Shown: positions 24,931 through 35,331 of the stretch, piece after piece
How the letters are laid out: every line of letters starts with the position of its first letter
Numbering within the stretch: the stretch's first letter is position 1
Assembly (NCBI GenBank): GCA_963798455.1
Contig: CAWCTD010000003.1
Span: 1,302,001 to 1,366,000 of the forward strand
Reading direction: 5' to 3'
DNA: 64,000 bases
Source of the DNA: CAWCTD01 sp963798455
GTDB lineage: Bacteria; Acidobacteriota; Terriglobia; Bryobacterales; Bryobacteraceae
Made by a program: the position numbers and the translations under genes
The notes under the pieces: model-generated
What the model was told of the DNA's origin: nothing
Database searches by the model: none
Seen by the model: only the letters and a program-made list of their open reading frames with translations

Positions 24931-26405
24931 GGCTGCCGCCCCGGAACGATGCAAGGCAAGGTGAAAGAGAACTCCGAACCTTCCCCGGCTTTGCTGCTGA
25001 CGCGGAGCACTCCGCCGTGCGCCTCCACGATGTCGCGCGCGATCGCCAGGCCGATTCCGGTGCCGGGCACGCCTCCCGGCCTCAGCGGCAGGCGGTAGAA
25101 CCTCTCGAAGATGCGGGCCTGCTCATGTTCCGGAATGCCGGGACCGCGGTCGGCGACGGTGATCACCACCGAATCGTCCCCGGGCCGCGCCCGGATCACA
25201 ATAGGTGATCTCGGGTCCGCGTACTTCAGCGAATTGCTCAACAGTTGGCGAATGACGAGCCCAACCATCTCGCTGTCCGCCAGGACCTCGGGCAGGCCAT
25301 CGGGCACATCCACGGCCAACTCACGGTCCTCGATGGCGCGATCGGCGCGCTTGAGCGCGGCGGAAACGATAGCGGCCACCTGCCGGGGCTGCCGCTCAAG
25401 CCTGACATTGCCGGCTTCAATCCGCGCCATCTGGATGGCTTCCGTGACTAGCAAGTCCAGGTGGTCGGTCTCCTCCTCGATGATGGTGAGCAACTCCTTA
25501 TGCTGCACCTCGCTGCCACAGAGCAGGCTGGAAACCGCCGCCTTGATGGAGGTGAGGGGCGTCTTGAACTCGTGGGCCAGCGCGTCCAGAAGGGTTGATT
25601 TCAGCTCCTGGTTCTGCCGGGCGGCTTCCGCACGGCTGGCGAGGTCCTGTGTGCGGGCGCGCTCCAGGGTGATGGCGGCCAGGTTCGCGATTGCGTGCAA
25701 TGCCGTGTCGGATACCGAACCTTGCGGGACAGCGAGACTGCCCATGGGAGAGCCACCGAGTGTGACCGGCAGGACCATGACGTTGGTCGATGGTTCATGA
25801 AAAGCGGTATTCTCCAGGGCGGCGTCTCTGAGTCTTGACTCGGCAATCGCGATGTCCTGACTGCCGCCACGGCACACGCGGTTGCTAGAGCGGTCAAACA
25901 GGGCGAGCGCGGATAGTTCGAAGACCTGCGCGGTCTGGCGGGCCAATTGGCTGGGCACATCGGCTCTGAGGTCCAGCAGAAGGAGGCTGCGGCTGAGAGC
26001 GTACAGCCTTTCCATCTCGTGCTGGCGCCGGGCCGCTTCCGTCGCCCGGTTTCTGGCGCTTGCCGAAAGCTGGCTGGCGACGATCGACGTGATGAGAAAG
26101 GTGAGCAAGGCCACCCAGTTCTGCGGGTCCGCGATCGTGAAGGTGCCTACCGGAGGCAGGAAGAAGTAGTTGAGGCACAGGACGCCAAAGACGGATGCCA
26201 CGGTCGACTCGACGAGCCCCCATCCGGCCGCGATGGCCAGGATGGCAAGCAGGAGCGTGAGAGCCACAGTGGTGGGGTTCACTGTAAGCAGCCGGGAATC
26301 GAGAAAGGTGACAGCGGCTATGATCGCCAGCGCCGCAAAAACGCGGGCCGTTGTCGAACTCAACCGTTTGAGCTGGGGTCCCACATGATACCTCGCTGTC
26401 ATCAT
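24927..26405 (-). CDS. KdpD-type sensor histidine kinase lacking the N-terminal KdpD domain
   Basis: The 492-residue protein corresponds to the C-terminal half of KdpD. Membrane helices of the DUF4118 type lie at about 20-110 (ALTLLLAILAIAAGWGLVES, LCLNYFFLPPVGTFTI), a GAF-like region at about 130-250, the HisKA box (LLDALAHEFKTPLTSIKAAV, His about 273), and an ATPase domain (ADRGPGIPEHEQARIFERFY, GTGIGLAIARDIVEAHGG). The cytoplasmic KdpD and Usp sensor parts are absent here and occur as separate proteins at the other end of the locus. It is the first gene of the kdp operon and is translationally coupled to kdpE. Confidence 0.9.
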   Translation of the reverse strand: MMTARYHVGPQLKRLSSTTARVFAALAIIAAVTFLDSRLLTVNPTTVALTLLLAILAIAAGWGLVESTVASVFGVLCLNYFFLPPVGTFTIADPQNWVALLTFLITSIVASQLSASARNRATEAARRQHEMERLYALSRSLLLLDLRADVPSQLARQTAQVFELSALALFDRSSNRVCRGGSQDIAIAESRLRDAALENTAFHEPSTNVMVLPVTLGGSPMGSLAVPQGSVSDTALHAIANLAAITLERARTQDLASRAEAARQNQELKSTLLDALAHEFKTPLTSIKAAVSSLLCGSEVQHKELLTIIEEETDHLDLLVTEAIQMARIEAGNVRLERQPRQVAAIVSAALKRADRAIEDRELAVDVPDGLPEVLADSEMVGLVIRQLLSNSLKYADPRSPIVIRARPGDDSVVITVADRGPGIPEHEQARIFERFYRLPLRPGGVPGTGIGLAIARDIVEAHGGVLRVSSKAGEGSEFSFTLPCIVPGRQP

Positions 26406-26518
26406 AACAATGCAGGCGCGAGAGACGAAGGGCTATCTCCTTACGTTCGTTTCTCATATGGGTCCAATAAGAAGTTTCGATTGGACGCGAGGCGGCGAAG
26501 CCGCTAGGCTGAAATCTC

Positions 26519-27262
26519 ATGCCTACCGACCCCCCGGGCTCCGCGCCAGCGCACTTGGCGTCGCTGCACCGCGTGAGCAGCATCGTCAGCAGCGGCCGCA
26601 AGCTGGACGAGATGCTCAGCGAGCTGGTCAGCCTGGCTGTGGAGGTCACGGCGTGTGAGGCGTGCCTGGTCTACCTTCTGGATCCGGAGAATGACGAGGT
26701 CGTCCTGCGCGCCTCGCAACTGCCGCACTCGGCGGAAGTCGGCGCCTTGCGCCTGCATGTTGGGGAGGGCGTTACCGGATGGGTGGTTGAGCACAAGGCG
26801 GTCGTGTCGCTCCCCGCGCTCGCCTACTTGGATGCCCGCTTCAGGAAGTTTTCCACCCTCGTGGAAGACACCTACGAAGCATTCCTTTCCGTCCCCCTGG
26901 TTGCCGGCGGCGAGGTGATCGGCGTTATCAACGTTCATCACCGGGCTCCTCATCAGCACAGCGCGGAGGAGATCGCCCTGCTCACTTTCATAGGCGAGCA
27001 ATTGGGCGGCGCCATCGCACGTGCCCGGCTGGGAGAGGAGAACCAGCGTCTCCAGGAAGCAACGCTGGAAATGAAGCGGCAACTGGAGACACGCAAACTG
27101 GTCGAGCGGGCCAAAGGGATTTTAGAACAAAAGCTACACTTGACGGAGGAAGAAGCTTACCTCCAGCTCCGCAACGAGAGCCGCCGCCAGCGCCGGCCCA
27201 TGCGCGACCTGGCGGAGGAGATTATCAGCCGGGAAAGTACGCCCCGCTCGAACGGGGCGTAA
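26519..27262 (+). CDS. GAF-ANTAR domain regulator
   Basis: The 247-residue protein combines a GAF domain (about 15-170: ACEACLVYLLDPENDEVVLR, VGEGVTGWVVEH, LSVPLVAGGEVIGVINVHH) with a C-terminal ANTAR domain (about 185-240: KLVERAKGILEQKLHLTEEEAYLQL). ANTAR domains bind paired hairpins in nascent RNA and prevent termination, and the GAF part would sense a small ligand or redox state. The RNA target cannot be seen. The gene reads divergently from the kdp kinase and converges on aconitase. Confidence 0.88.
   Translation: MPTDPPGSAPAHLASLHRVSSIVSSGRKLDEMLSELVSLAVEVTACEACLVYLLDPENDEVVLRASQLPHSAEVGALRLHVGEGVTGWVVEHKAVVSLPALAYLDARFRKFSTLVEDTYEAFLSVPLVAGGEVIGVINVHHRAPHQHSAEEIALLTFIGEQLGGAIARARLGEENQRLQEATLEMKRQLETRKLVERAKGILEQKLHLTEEEAYLQLRNESRRQRRPMRDLAEEIISRESTPRSNGA
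27238..27261. terminator. hairpin between convergent genes
   Basis: TACGCCCCG, a 6-base loop and CGGGGCGTA form a perfect 9-bp stem. It covers the end of the GAF-ANTAR gene and lies just beyond the aconitase stop. A bidirectional terminator role is likely from position; there is no T-run. Confidence 0.65.
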
Positions 27263-27264
27263 GC

Positions 27265-29919
<2,655 letters not shown>

Positions 29920-29974
29920 GTATGGCACCCTCACTTAAATATCCTACCCGCAAGAGCATGTCCACGGCACTCCC

Positions 29975-31930
29975 CTACATGTAGGAGGGGACGGCGATGC
30001 CGAGGATGGCGAGCGTTTGCTCAAGCTGGCGGCGGAAGTAATCGGTGAGCCAGAGCAGGAAGACGCGCCGCTCGTGATCCGGTTCCTGCAAGACCGGATA
30101 CTCATGATAGAAGCTATTGAAGGCTTGCGCGAGTTGGAAGGCGTACCTGGCCACATGGCTTGGTTCGCCGGAGGCGATGGCGCGAGCCAGGGCGCTGCCG
30201 GCCTTGGAGATCGCCAGCACCACTTGCCAGAAATCCTCCGAGGCAAGCTGGCGGCCCATGGCCCCCGCATCCAGCTCGTGCGCGAAGTCCGGGAGGCTCT
30301 CGCCTCTTTCCTCGAGCTTGCGCAGGATGTTGCGGGCCCGGACCGCGGCATATTGTACGTAAGGTCCGGTCTCTCCCTCGAAGCTAAGGGCTTCCTGCAT
30401 GTCGAAAGCGATCACAGCGTTGCGCGTATACTTCAGCATGAAGTAGCGCAGCGCCCCGGCCGCGATCTGCTCCGCCACCTGCCGCCGCTCGTCCTCGGGA
30501 GACTCCGGATGCCGCGAGTCCACTTCCTCGCGAGCCTTGTCGATCAGCTTGTCGATCAGGTCGTCGGCCTTCACTCCCAAGCCCTTGCGGCCTGACACCT
30601 CGACGTGAGACCGCTTCTTGTCGTCCTCGGAAAGCTCGATGCCCAGCTCGGCGCAAGTTCGTGGCGAGAGGGCGACCATCTCGTACGAGAAGTGGATCGA
30701 ACGGTCCGCCTGCTCCGCGTAACCCACCCCTCGCAGCCCCGCCGCTACGACGTCCTGGAGGTAGCTCTGCCGCGAGTCGATCACGTTGTAGACCCACGCG
30801 CCGTGGCCAAAGGACGGGGCGTCCTGGCCGGAGGGCTGGTCCGTCGTGACCCACAACTGGTGGCCGCTGGGGTAGCGCATCCAAGGCCGGTAGTAGAAAT
30901 CCTTGCCCAGCAGGCCGAACTTCCAGAGCTGATAGGCGATGTCCTTACCGACGTAGGTCACGGTGCCATTGGAGCGCACGATCACCTTGTCGGCGTCCTC
31001 GCCTTCCGATGCGGAAAACGTCCCGCCCGGCATCACCCAGCAGCCGGCGTTCTTGCCCTCGGACTCCAGGTAGATCGCCTTGCGCTCCTTCAGCAGTTCG
31101 AAGGCGGCGGCCCAGAACTTCAGGTGAAGGATCTCGCTCTCCCGCGGCAGGACATCGTATTCGACGCCCAGCCGGAGCGTGGTCTTCAAGTGACAACCCA
31201 CGATGGCATCCGCCACCAGGTGCGCCAGTTCAGCGAACTCCCCTTCCCCGCCCTCGATGGCGTGGAGCGCTTCCTGCCGCCACTTCAGGGCCTCCGGGCG
31301 GCCCTGGTAGTAAGAGGAGACGCGCGCGTAGAGGTCCCAACAGAGGTAGTCAAAACGGACGCCGGGGGCTTCGATCAGGCGGGACACGTCCCGCGCAGTC
31401 TGCTTCTCCAGGTAGTGGAACCCGGCCACCACGTCGGCGACCTGAACGCCGGTGTTGTCGATATAGTTTTGCGTCTCAACCTGGCGGCCCGAGGCGCGCA
31501 GCATCCGCACGAATGTGTCGCCCAGGATGGCGTTGCGCAGGTGACCGATGTGCGCCGCCTTGTTGGGGTTGATGTTGGTGTGCTCGACGATGACCTTCTC
31601 CGCGGAGGCGGCAACATCGGGCGTGACGCGCTCCCCCAGCAGCCCGGCGCCGTACTGGCCGCGGTCGAGGCGCATGTTGATGTAGCCGCCCCCGGCGATT
31701 TCGAGCGAGGCCACCCCCTCCAAAGGAGGCATTTCCGCGACAATCTCGGCCGCGATCTGGCGCGGCGCTTTCCGCAGTTGCTTGGCGAGCTGGAACGCGG
31801 AGATCAGGCCCAGTTCTCCGAAGCGCGGCTCTTTGGGAGGTTCCAGGACCGTCTCTGCCTCGATGCCGTAGCGCGCCTTCAGATGCGCGGAGACACTGCC
31901 CGCGATGCGTTTTTCGAGATTATGGAACAC
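29975..31930 (-). CDS. argS: arginyl-tRNA synthetase
   Basis: The 651-residue class I synthetase has the N-terminal Arg-S additional domain (about 1-100), the HIGH motif in AAHIGHLRNAILGDTFVR, a degenerate KMSKS-like site (VEVSGRKGLGVKADDL), and the anticodon-binding DALR domain at the C-terminus (YVQYAAVRARNIL, YHEYPVLQEPDHERRVFLLW). It attaches Arg to tRNA-Arg. It is followed on the same strand by acnA after about 55 bases. Confidence 0.96.
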   Translation of the reverse strand: MFHNLEKRIAGSVSAHLKARYGIEAETVLEPPKEPRFGELGLISAFQLAKQLRKAPRQIAAEIVAEMPPLEGVASLEIAGGGYINMRLDRGQYGAGLLGERVTPDVAASAEKVIVEHTNINPNKAAHIGHLRNAILGDTFVRMLRASGRQVETQNYIDNTGVQVADVVAGFHYLEKQTARDVSRLIEAPGVRFDYLCWDLYARVSSYYQGRPEALKWRQEALHAIEGGEGEFAELAHLVADAIVGCHLKTTLRLGVEYDVLPRESEILHLKFWAAAFELLKERKAIYLESEGKNAGCWVMPGGTFSASEGEDADKVIVRSNGTVTYVGKDIAYQLWKFGLLGKDFYYRPWMRYPSGHQLWVTTDQPSGQDAPSFGHGAWVYNVIDSRQSYLQDVVAAGLRGVGYAEQADRSIHFSYEMVALSPRTCAELGIELSEDDKKRSHVEVSGRKGLGVKADDLIDKLIDKAREEVDSRHPESPEDERRQVAEQIAAGALRYFMLKYTRNAVIAFDMQEALSFEGETGPYVQYAAVRARNILRKLEERGESLPDFAHELDAGAMGRQLASEDFWQVVLAISKAGSALARAIASGEPSHVARYAFQLAQAFNSFYHEYPVLQEPDHERRVFLLWLTDYFRRQLEQTLAILGIAVPSYM

Positions 31931-32062
31931 AAGAAGAAGAGTATAGCAGCCGGCGCGCGCTGCCCCGGCTGCACCGCCAGGTCGAACCCGTTCCCCCAGT
32001 TGTGCGGCGTGAGAGGTTCTGTTTCGACAGTGAGATTCTCTATATGGTCAGAGCACACCTCA

Positions 32063-32088
32063 CACCGTGGCACAGGCCTTCAGCCTGT
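32063..32088. repeat. REP-like hairpin, copy A
   Basis: A 26-base unit whose core GCACAGGC-CTTCA-GCCTGTGC folds into an 8-bp stem with a 5-base loop. An identical unit lies 25 bases further on, next to a RAYT-type transposase remnant. Confidence 0.8.
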
Positions 32089-32113
32089 GCAATGGCAGTT
32101 GATGGCCCTGGAG

Positions 32114-32139
32114 CCGTGGCACAGGCCTTCAGCCTGTGC
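32114..32139. repeat. REP-like hairpin, copy B
   Basis: Identical over 26 bases to 32063-32088. Paired REP hairpins of this kind are typical substrates of REP-associated tyrosine transposases. Confidence 0.8.
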
Positions 32140-32142
32140 GCT

Positions 32143-32232
32143 GGCACTTGAATAGCACCACTGTTCCGGTGACTGCACCAGTCCAGCCTGGATAGGGTTC
32201 TGCTCGATGTACCGGCGGATCCGGTCAAACCC
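32143..32232 (-). pseudogene. C-terminal fragment of a REP-associated tyrosine transposase (RAYT)
   Basis: The minus strand reads GFDRIRRYIEQNPIQAGLV followed by QSPEQWCYSSA, the hallmark end of RAYT/Y1 transposases. Everything upstream, including the catalytic Tyr and HUH motif, is missing. The frame runs straight into the two REP hairpins, showing that element end and REP are joined. Domesticated RAYTs mobilise REP sequences; this copy cannot be functional. Confidence 0.7.
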
Positions 32233-32259
32233 CCATGGGAGGGCGGTTCTCTTCCCGCC

Positions 32260-33102
32260 TCAATGCGTCATCGCATACACGATGTAGTTGACGCCCAACC
32301 GGATTGCCAGGTCGGCGTATCGTTCCGGGTACCTCGGATCGTCGGCCCACTCCCAGGCGTCGCCGATGTCGGAATTGTATGAGACCGCCACCATCAGGCG
32401 GCCTTTGTCGTCGTAGATACCCCTCCAGTGCGCTCCTTTTCCATCGTCGGGCCCGGTGGCATGGATGGGCCGCTTGTAGCCCTCTCGCAAGTGGGCCCAG
32501 CCGGGCACCTGGTAGCGATCGTTCAAGTCGTAAACCGTGTGGAACGCGGCGTCCTCATCCGGGATCTCCACGATGGGCCGGTCTGGAAACGTCATGCGCA
32601 TGGTGCGGGCGAACACCTCCCACTCGTACTGGCCGTGGAGATCGTCGGCCATGAAGAAACCGCCGCGCAGCAGATATTCGCGCAGGACTAGGGCTTCCGG
32701 TTCTGTCAGCCCCCATTCCCCCACCTGCACCGCGTAGATCCACGGCCAGTCGTAGACGCTGCCCGTGTCCAGATCCACCACCTGCTCCACGGACCGCGCG
32801 TGGATGCGCGTCAGCCGCCGCACCGCCAGCGAGAAGTGCCGGTCCGCGCGTGGGTAGTCCTGCGTCCACAGGGAAAGGCCGAGCCGGTAGTCTCCCTGGA
32901 AGCGCGGGTAATAGCCGTCGTCGACACCACCGCCCGGGAACATCAGGCGGGCGAAAGCCCACTCTGTCTTCTCCTGATAGTCCGCGGGAAGCGGAATGTC
33001 GCCGAGTCTGTATTCGACACCGGGGAATTCATGAAAGGGCCGCTGGAAGGCGTAGAGCGAGACGATCAAGGCAAGGCCGTACACGGCGCCCCTGGAGTGC
33101 AC
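32260..33102 (-). CDS. DUF4159 protein, 5' end interrupted by an IS3-family insertion
   Basis: The 280-residue protein shows the DUF4159 pattern of metal-independent glutamine-amidotransferase-like fold: TEWAFARLMFPGGG, WTQDYPRADRHFSLAVRRLT, YAVQVGEWGLTEPEALVLRE, LLRGGFFMADDLHGQYEW, AVSYNSDIGDAWEW and LGVNYIVYAMTH. A signal peptide follows the start (AVYGLALIVSLYAFQ), so it is exported. The present GTG start at 33102 lies inside the terminal repeat of the IS element. Removing the IS and one CCC copy restores an in-frame ATG at 34640, giving MQWNKPVRGAVYG with a Shine-Dalgarno-like AGGG. The gene is therefore cut near codon 8 but may still be translated from the IS end, though its own promoter is now 1.5 kb away. 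Confidence 0.75.
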   Translation of the reverse strand: MHSRGAVYGLALIVSLYAFQRPFHEFPGVEYRLGDIPLPADYQEKTEWAFARLMFPGGGVDDGYYPRFQGDYRLGLSLWTQDYPRADRHFSLAVRRLTRIHARSVEQVVDLDTGSVYDWPWIYAVQVGEWGLTEPEALVLREYLLRGGFFMADDLHGQYEWEVFARTMRMTFPDRPIVEIPDEDAAFHTVYDLNDRYQVPGWAHLREGYKRPIHATGPDDGKGAHWRGIYDDKGRLMVAVSYNSDIGDAWEWADDPRYPERYADLAIRLGVNYIVYAMTH

Positions 33103-33143
33103 CCCAAAAGTGAGACACGAAGTTAAGGGGCCGAATACATTGA

Positions 33144-33533
33144 ATGGAGAGAGGTATGGATTTGGCCCGACGAGTTTACAGCCGCGACCTGAAGGTTGCT
33201 GCGATGCGAGAGATCGACACTGGGCGGACGGTCGGTGAGGTCGCCCGCCAGTTGGAACTGAGCCCGCACCTGCTGGAACGGTGGCGGGGCGAGTGGCGAG
33301 CGCGCGGTGAATCGGCCTTTCCGGGAGTAGGCCGGCGTGGAATGTCTCCCGTCTTGACGGAGTTGCAGCGGATCGCCGAGTTGGAGCGCAAGATTGGCCA
33401 ACTGGCGATGGAGAACGATTTTTTAAAAAAGGCCTTGCGGCATTTCAGGGATCATCACCCACCCACCGTCGTCACTGGCGAGGTTGCTTGTTTGAAGAGA
33501 TCCGGGAAGCTGGCACCCAAGGCCAAGCCGTGA
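33144..33533 (+). CDS. IS3-family transposase OrfA
   Basis: The 129-residue product has a helix-turn-helix (YSRDLKVAAMREIDTGRTVG, ARQLELSPHLLERW) and a leucine-zipper-like stretch (LQRIAELERKIGQLAMENDF). It recognises the element ends and by itself usually regulates transposition. An ATG at 33156 (MDLARR) is an alternative start. Its 3' part overlaps orfB in the -1 frame. Confidence 0.9.
   Translation: MERGMDLARRVYSRDLKVAAMREIDTGRTVGEVARQLELSPHLLERWRGEWRARGESAFPGVGRRGMSPVLTELQRIAELERKIGQLAMENDFLKKALRHFRDHHPPTVVTGEVACLKRSGKLAPKAKP
33425..33431 (+). promoter_or_regulatory. A-AAA-AAG slippery site for programmed -1 frameshifting (copy 1)
   Basis: The heptamer is read in the orfA frame as (TTA) AAA AAG. 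From it the -1 frame is open all the way into orfB, so a slip would make the OrfAB fusion transposase typical of IS3 elements. Confidence 0.8.
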
Positions 33534-34342
33534 ATGCCCTGTGCCAGATGACCGGACTGAGCCGGGCCAGCTACTACCGCTGGCGAGTGCCACCGCAGGA
33601 CTGCCCGGTGGAGATGGAGTTGCGTGACGCGATGCAAGACATCGCCCTCCAGTCCCCGGCCTATGGCTACCGCAGGATCACGGCGGAGCTCGAGCGCCGC
33701 GGCTTTGAGGCGAACCACAAGCACGTGCTGCGTCTGATGCGTGAGGATAACCTGCTGTGCCTGCGCCACAAGTCCTTTGTGGTCACGACCGATTCACGGC
33801 ATGCTCTGCCGGTCTACCCGAACCTGGCGCAAGGCATCCTCCCTGATGCGATCAACCAACTCTGGGTCGCCGACATCACCTATATCCGGCTGCGCAGGGA
33901 GTTTGTGTACTTGGCGGTGTTGCTGGATGCGTTTTCGCGGCGAGTGATCGGATGGGCCCTGGGCCGCACCTTGGAGGCCCAGTTGGCCCTTTCCGCACTG
34001 CGGATGGCGCTGCGCCAGCGCCATCCGGGGCCAGGGCTGGTGCATCATTCCGATCGTGGCGTTCAGTATGCCTCATATGACTACACCGATCTGCTGAAAG
34101 AGCACAAGATCAGGATCAGCATGAGCCGCAAGGGGAATCCGTACGACAATGCCGCCTGCGAGTCCTTCATGAAGACGCTGAAGTACGAGGAGGTTTACCG
34201 AACCGAGTACCGGGACTTGGCCGACGCCTACGCCTCGATCGGTGAGTTCATCGAGCGTGTCTACAACCAGCAAAGACTCCACTCGGCTCTGGGCTATGTG
34301 CCACCGGCCGAGTTCGAGCAGAACGCGGGGGCCCGACCATGA
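33488..34342 (+). CDS. IS3-family transposase OrfB (DDE integrase core)
   Basis: The 284-residue product has an N-terminal HTH_21-like region (YGYRRITAELERRG, HKHVLRLMRE) and the rve integrase core. The catalytic triad is D129 (WVADITYI), D189 (HHSDRGVQYAS) and E225 (NAACESFMKTLK). It is probably made mainly as an OrfAB fusion through the frameshift site at 33425-33431. Confidence 0.94.
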   Translation: MFEEIREAGTQGQAVNALCQMTGLSRASYYRWRVPPQDCPVEMELRDAMQDIALQSPAYGYRRITAELERRGFEANHKHVLRLMREDNLLCLRHKSFVVTTDSRHALPVYPNLAQGILPDAINQLWVADITYIRLRREFVYLAVLLDAFSRRVIGWALGRTLEAQLALSALRMALRQRHPGPGLVHHSDRGVQYASYDYTDLLKEHKIRISMSRKGNPYDNAACESFMKTLKYEEVYRTEYRDLADAYASIGEFIERVYNQQRLHSALGYVPPAEFEQNAGARP

Positions 34343-34615
34343 GGTTGCTCGGCGACCGGATCTTCACCGGGGGGCTCCGCCCCCAGGCCCCTGGGATTTA
34401 TCGCCTTCCGGCCAAAATGGCTGCTTTCGGAGGCGGCCAAGGCCGCCCCCTGCCATTCCGGCTGCTGAGTCGGCGCTCGGGTTGCGTCCCCGCAGTGCCC
34501 TATCCTCCGCTCAGGTACTTCCAGAGTGGAAAACATCAACCCCGCCGTGCAATACTTTTCCATCGAACGGCGACTACCCCCTTAACTCGCTGTCTCACGC
34601 CAGGGGTTCACTTCA
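34343..34615 (+). other. non-coding tail of IS3 copy 1
   Basis: No gene is seen. The stretch contains GC-rich inverted repeats (GGGGGGCTCCGCCCCC at 34372-34387, nearby AGGCCCCTGGG) and GGCGGCCAAGGCCGCC at 34431-34446. It is kept unchanged in the second IS copy (41006-41278). Confidence 0.6.
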
Positions 34616-34618
34616 CCC

Positions 34619-35331
34619 TGACTGGCTTGTTCCACTGCATCCCTCTGCCCTTTCTTCAACGATAGCACCCTGCTCAGTCCAGATTCGCGGCCGGTTTCCG
34701 AACGAGTCGATGGGGGCACTGCAGTGGGAAGCCTGAGTCGGCAACGGCGGCCCTTTTGACTGATTCCATCGACACCTCTCCGTTCCCTACGTCCTCGTTG
34801 ATTTCCCTCTACCGCAGCCTTCTCCTACCCGCTGGCGCTGGCAGCGCCGCTTCGTCCCAACGTGCAACCGAAGGGCCACAACCTCGCCAGCAGCCGCTAC
34901 AGAGCCCCGCGAAATACAGTGACAGATCTGCTCCCTGACGGTCGCGGCTCGGTAAGCGGCGGTGCGCCTCGCACTGAGCCGCGCGCGTGAGCAAGCGGTT
35001 TCCCTGGTTTCAAGGCCACTGTCACCCTATTGTGCGAACCTCAGTAATGCACGGCGATTAGCACTGTAGGGGCAAGCCTTCCGCTGTGCTCCAACCGGAG
35101 TCTGGCCAGAGTTCCCAGAACGCCGTTCGTGGGCCTCTAGCGTCACAAGTCCGGGATGGCAACCGTCAAAGTGGTAGTCATTACCGATCGCAAGGGCGTT
35201 TGTCGGGACTAATGTGCTCCAATCGACGCTCGGCCGGCCTCTTCAATGATTTCGAGCACCTGTTTGATCGTCTTCGGATGCAGTGTCGCGTTGCTGTGGG
35301 TCGATTAGGCGACGAGCTTTTGGCTGTCGGC
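34619..35331. other. intergenic stretch between IS3 copy 1 and the helicase gene
   Basis: The first 22 bases (34619-34640) are the displaced first codons of the DUF4159 gene, followed by its likely promoter region. Further right no full gene is visible. A minus-strand fragment at about 35213-35307 reads THSNATLHPKTIKQVLEIIE and ends GRASIGAH before a stop, with a TAA immediately upstream. It looks like the tail of a lost small gene, which I cannot name. Confidence 0.5.

Larger units (their letters stand above)
33093..34615 (+). mobile_element. IS3-family insertion sequence, copy 1 (1523 bp)
   Basis: The element begins TGGAGTGCACCCC and ends with the inverted form GGGGTTCACTTCA, the usual TG...CA ends of IS3. 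It is flanked by CCC on both sides (33090-33092 and 34616-34618), a 3-bp target duplication. It encodes orfA and orfB in overlapping frames with an A6G slippery site. It is identical, as far as I compared, to copy 2 at 39756-41278. About 270 bases after orfB (34343-34615) do not code for anything I recognise. Insertion broke the start of a DUF4159 gene. Confidence 0.93.

Noticed and set aside
30605..32155. Plus-strand open frame of 516 codons opposite argS
   Set aside because: It mirrors the arginyl-tRNA synthetase and has no recognisable motif.
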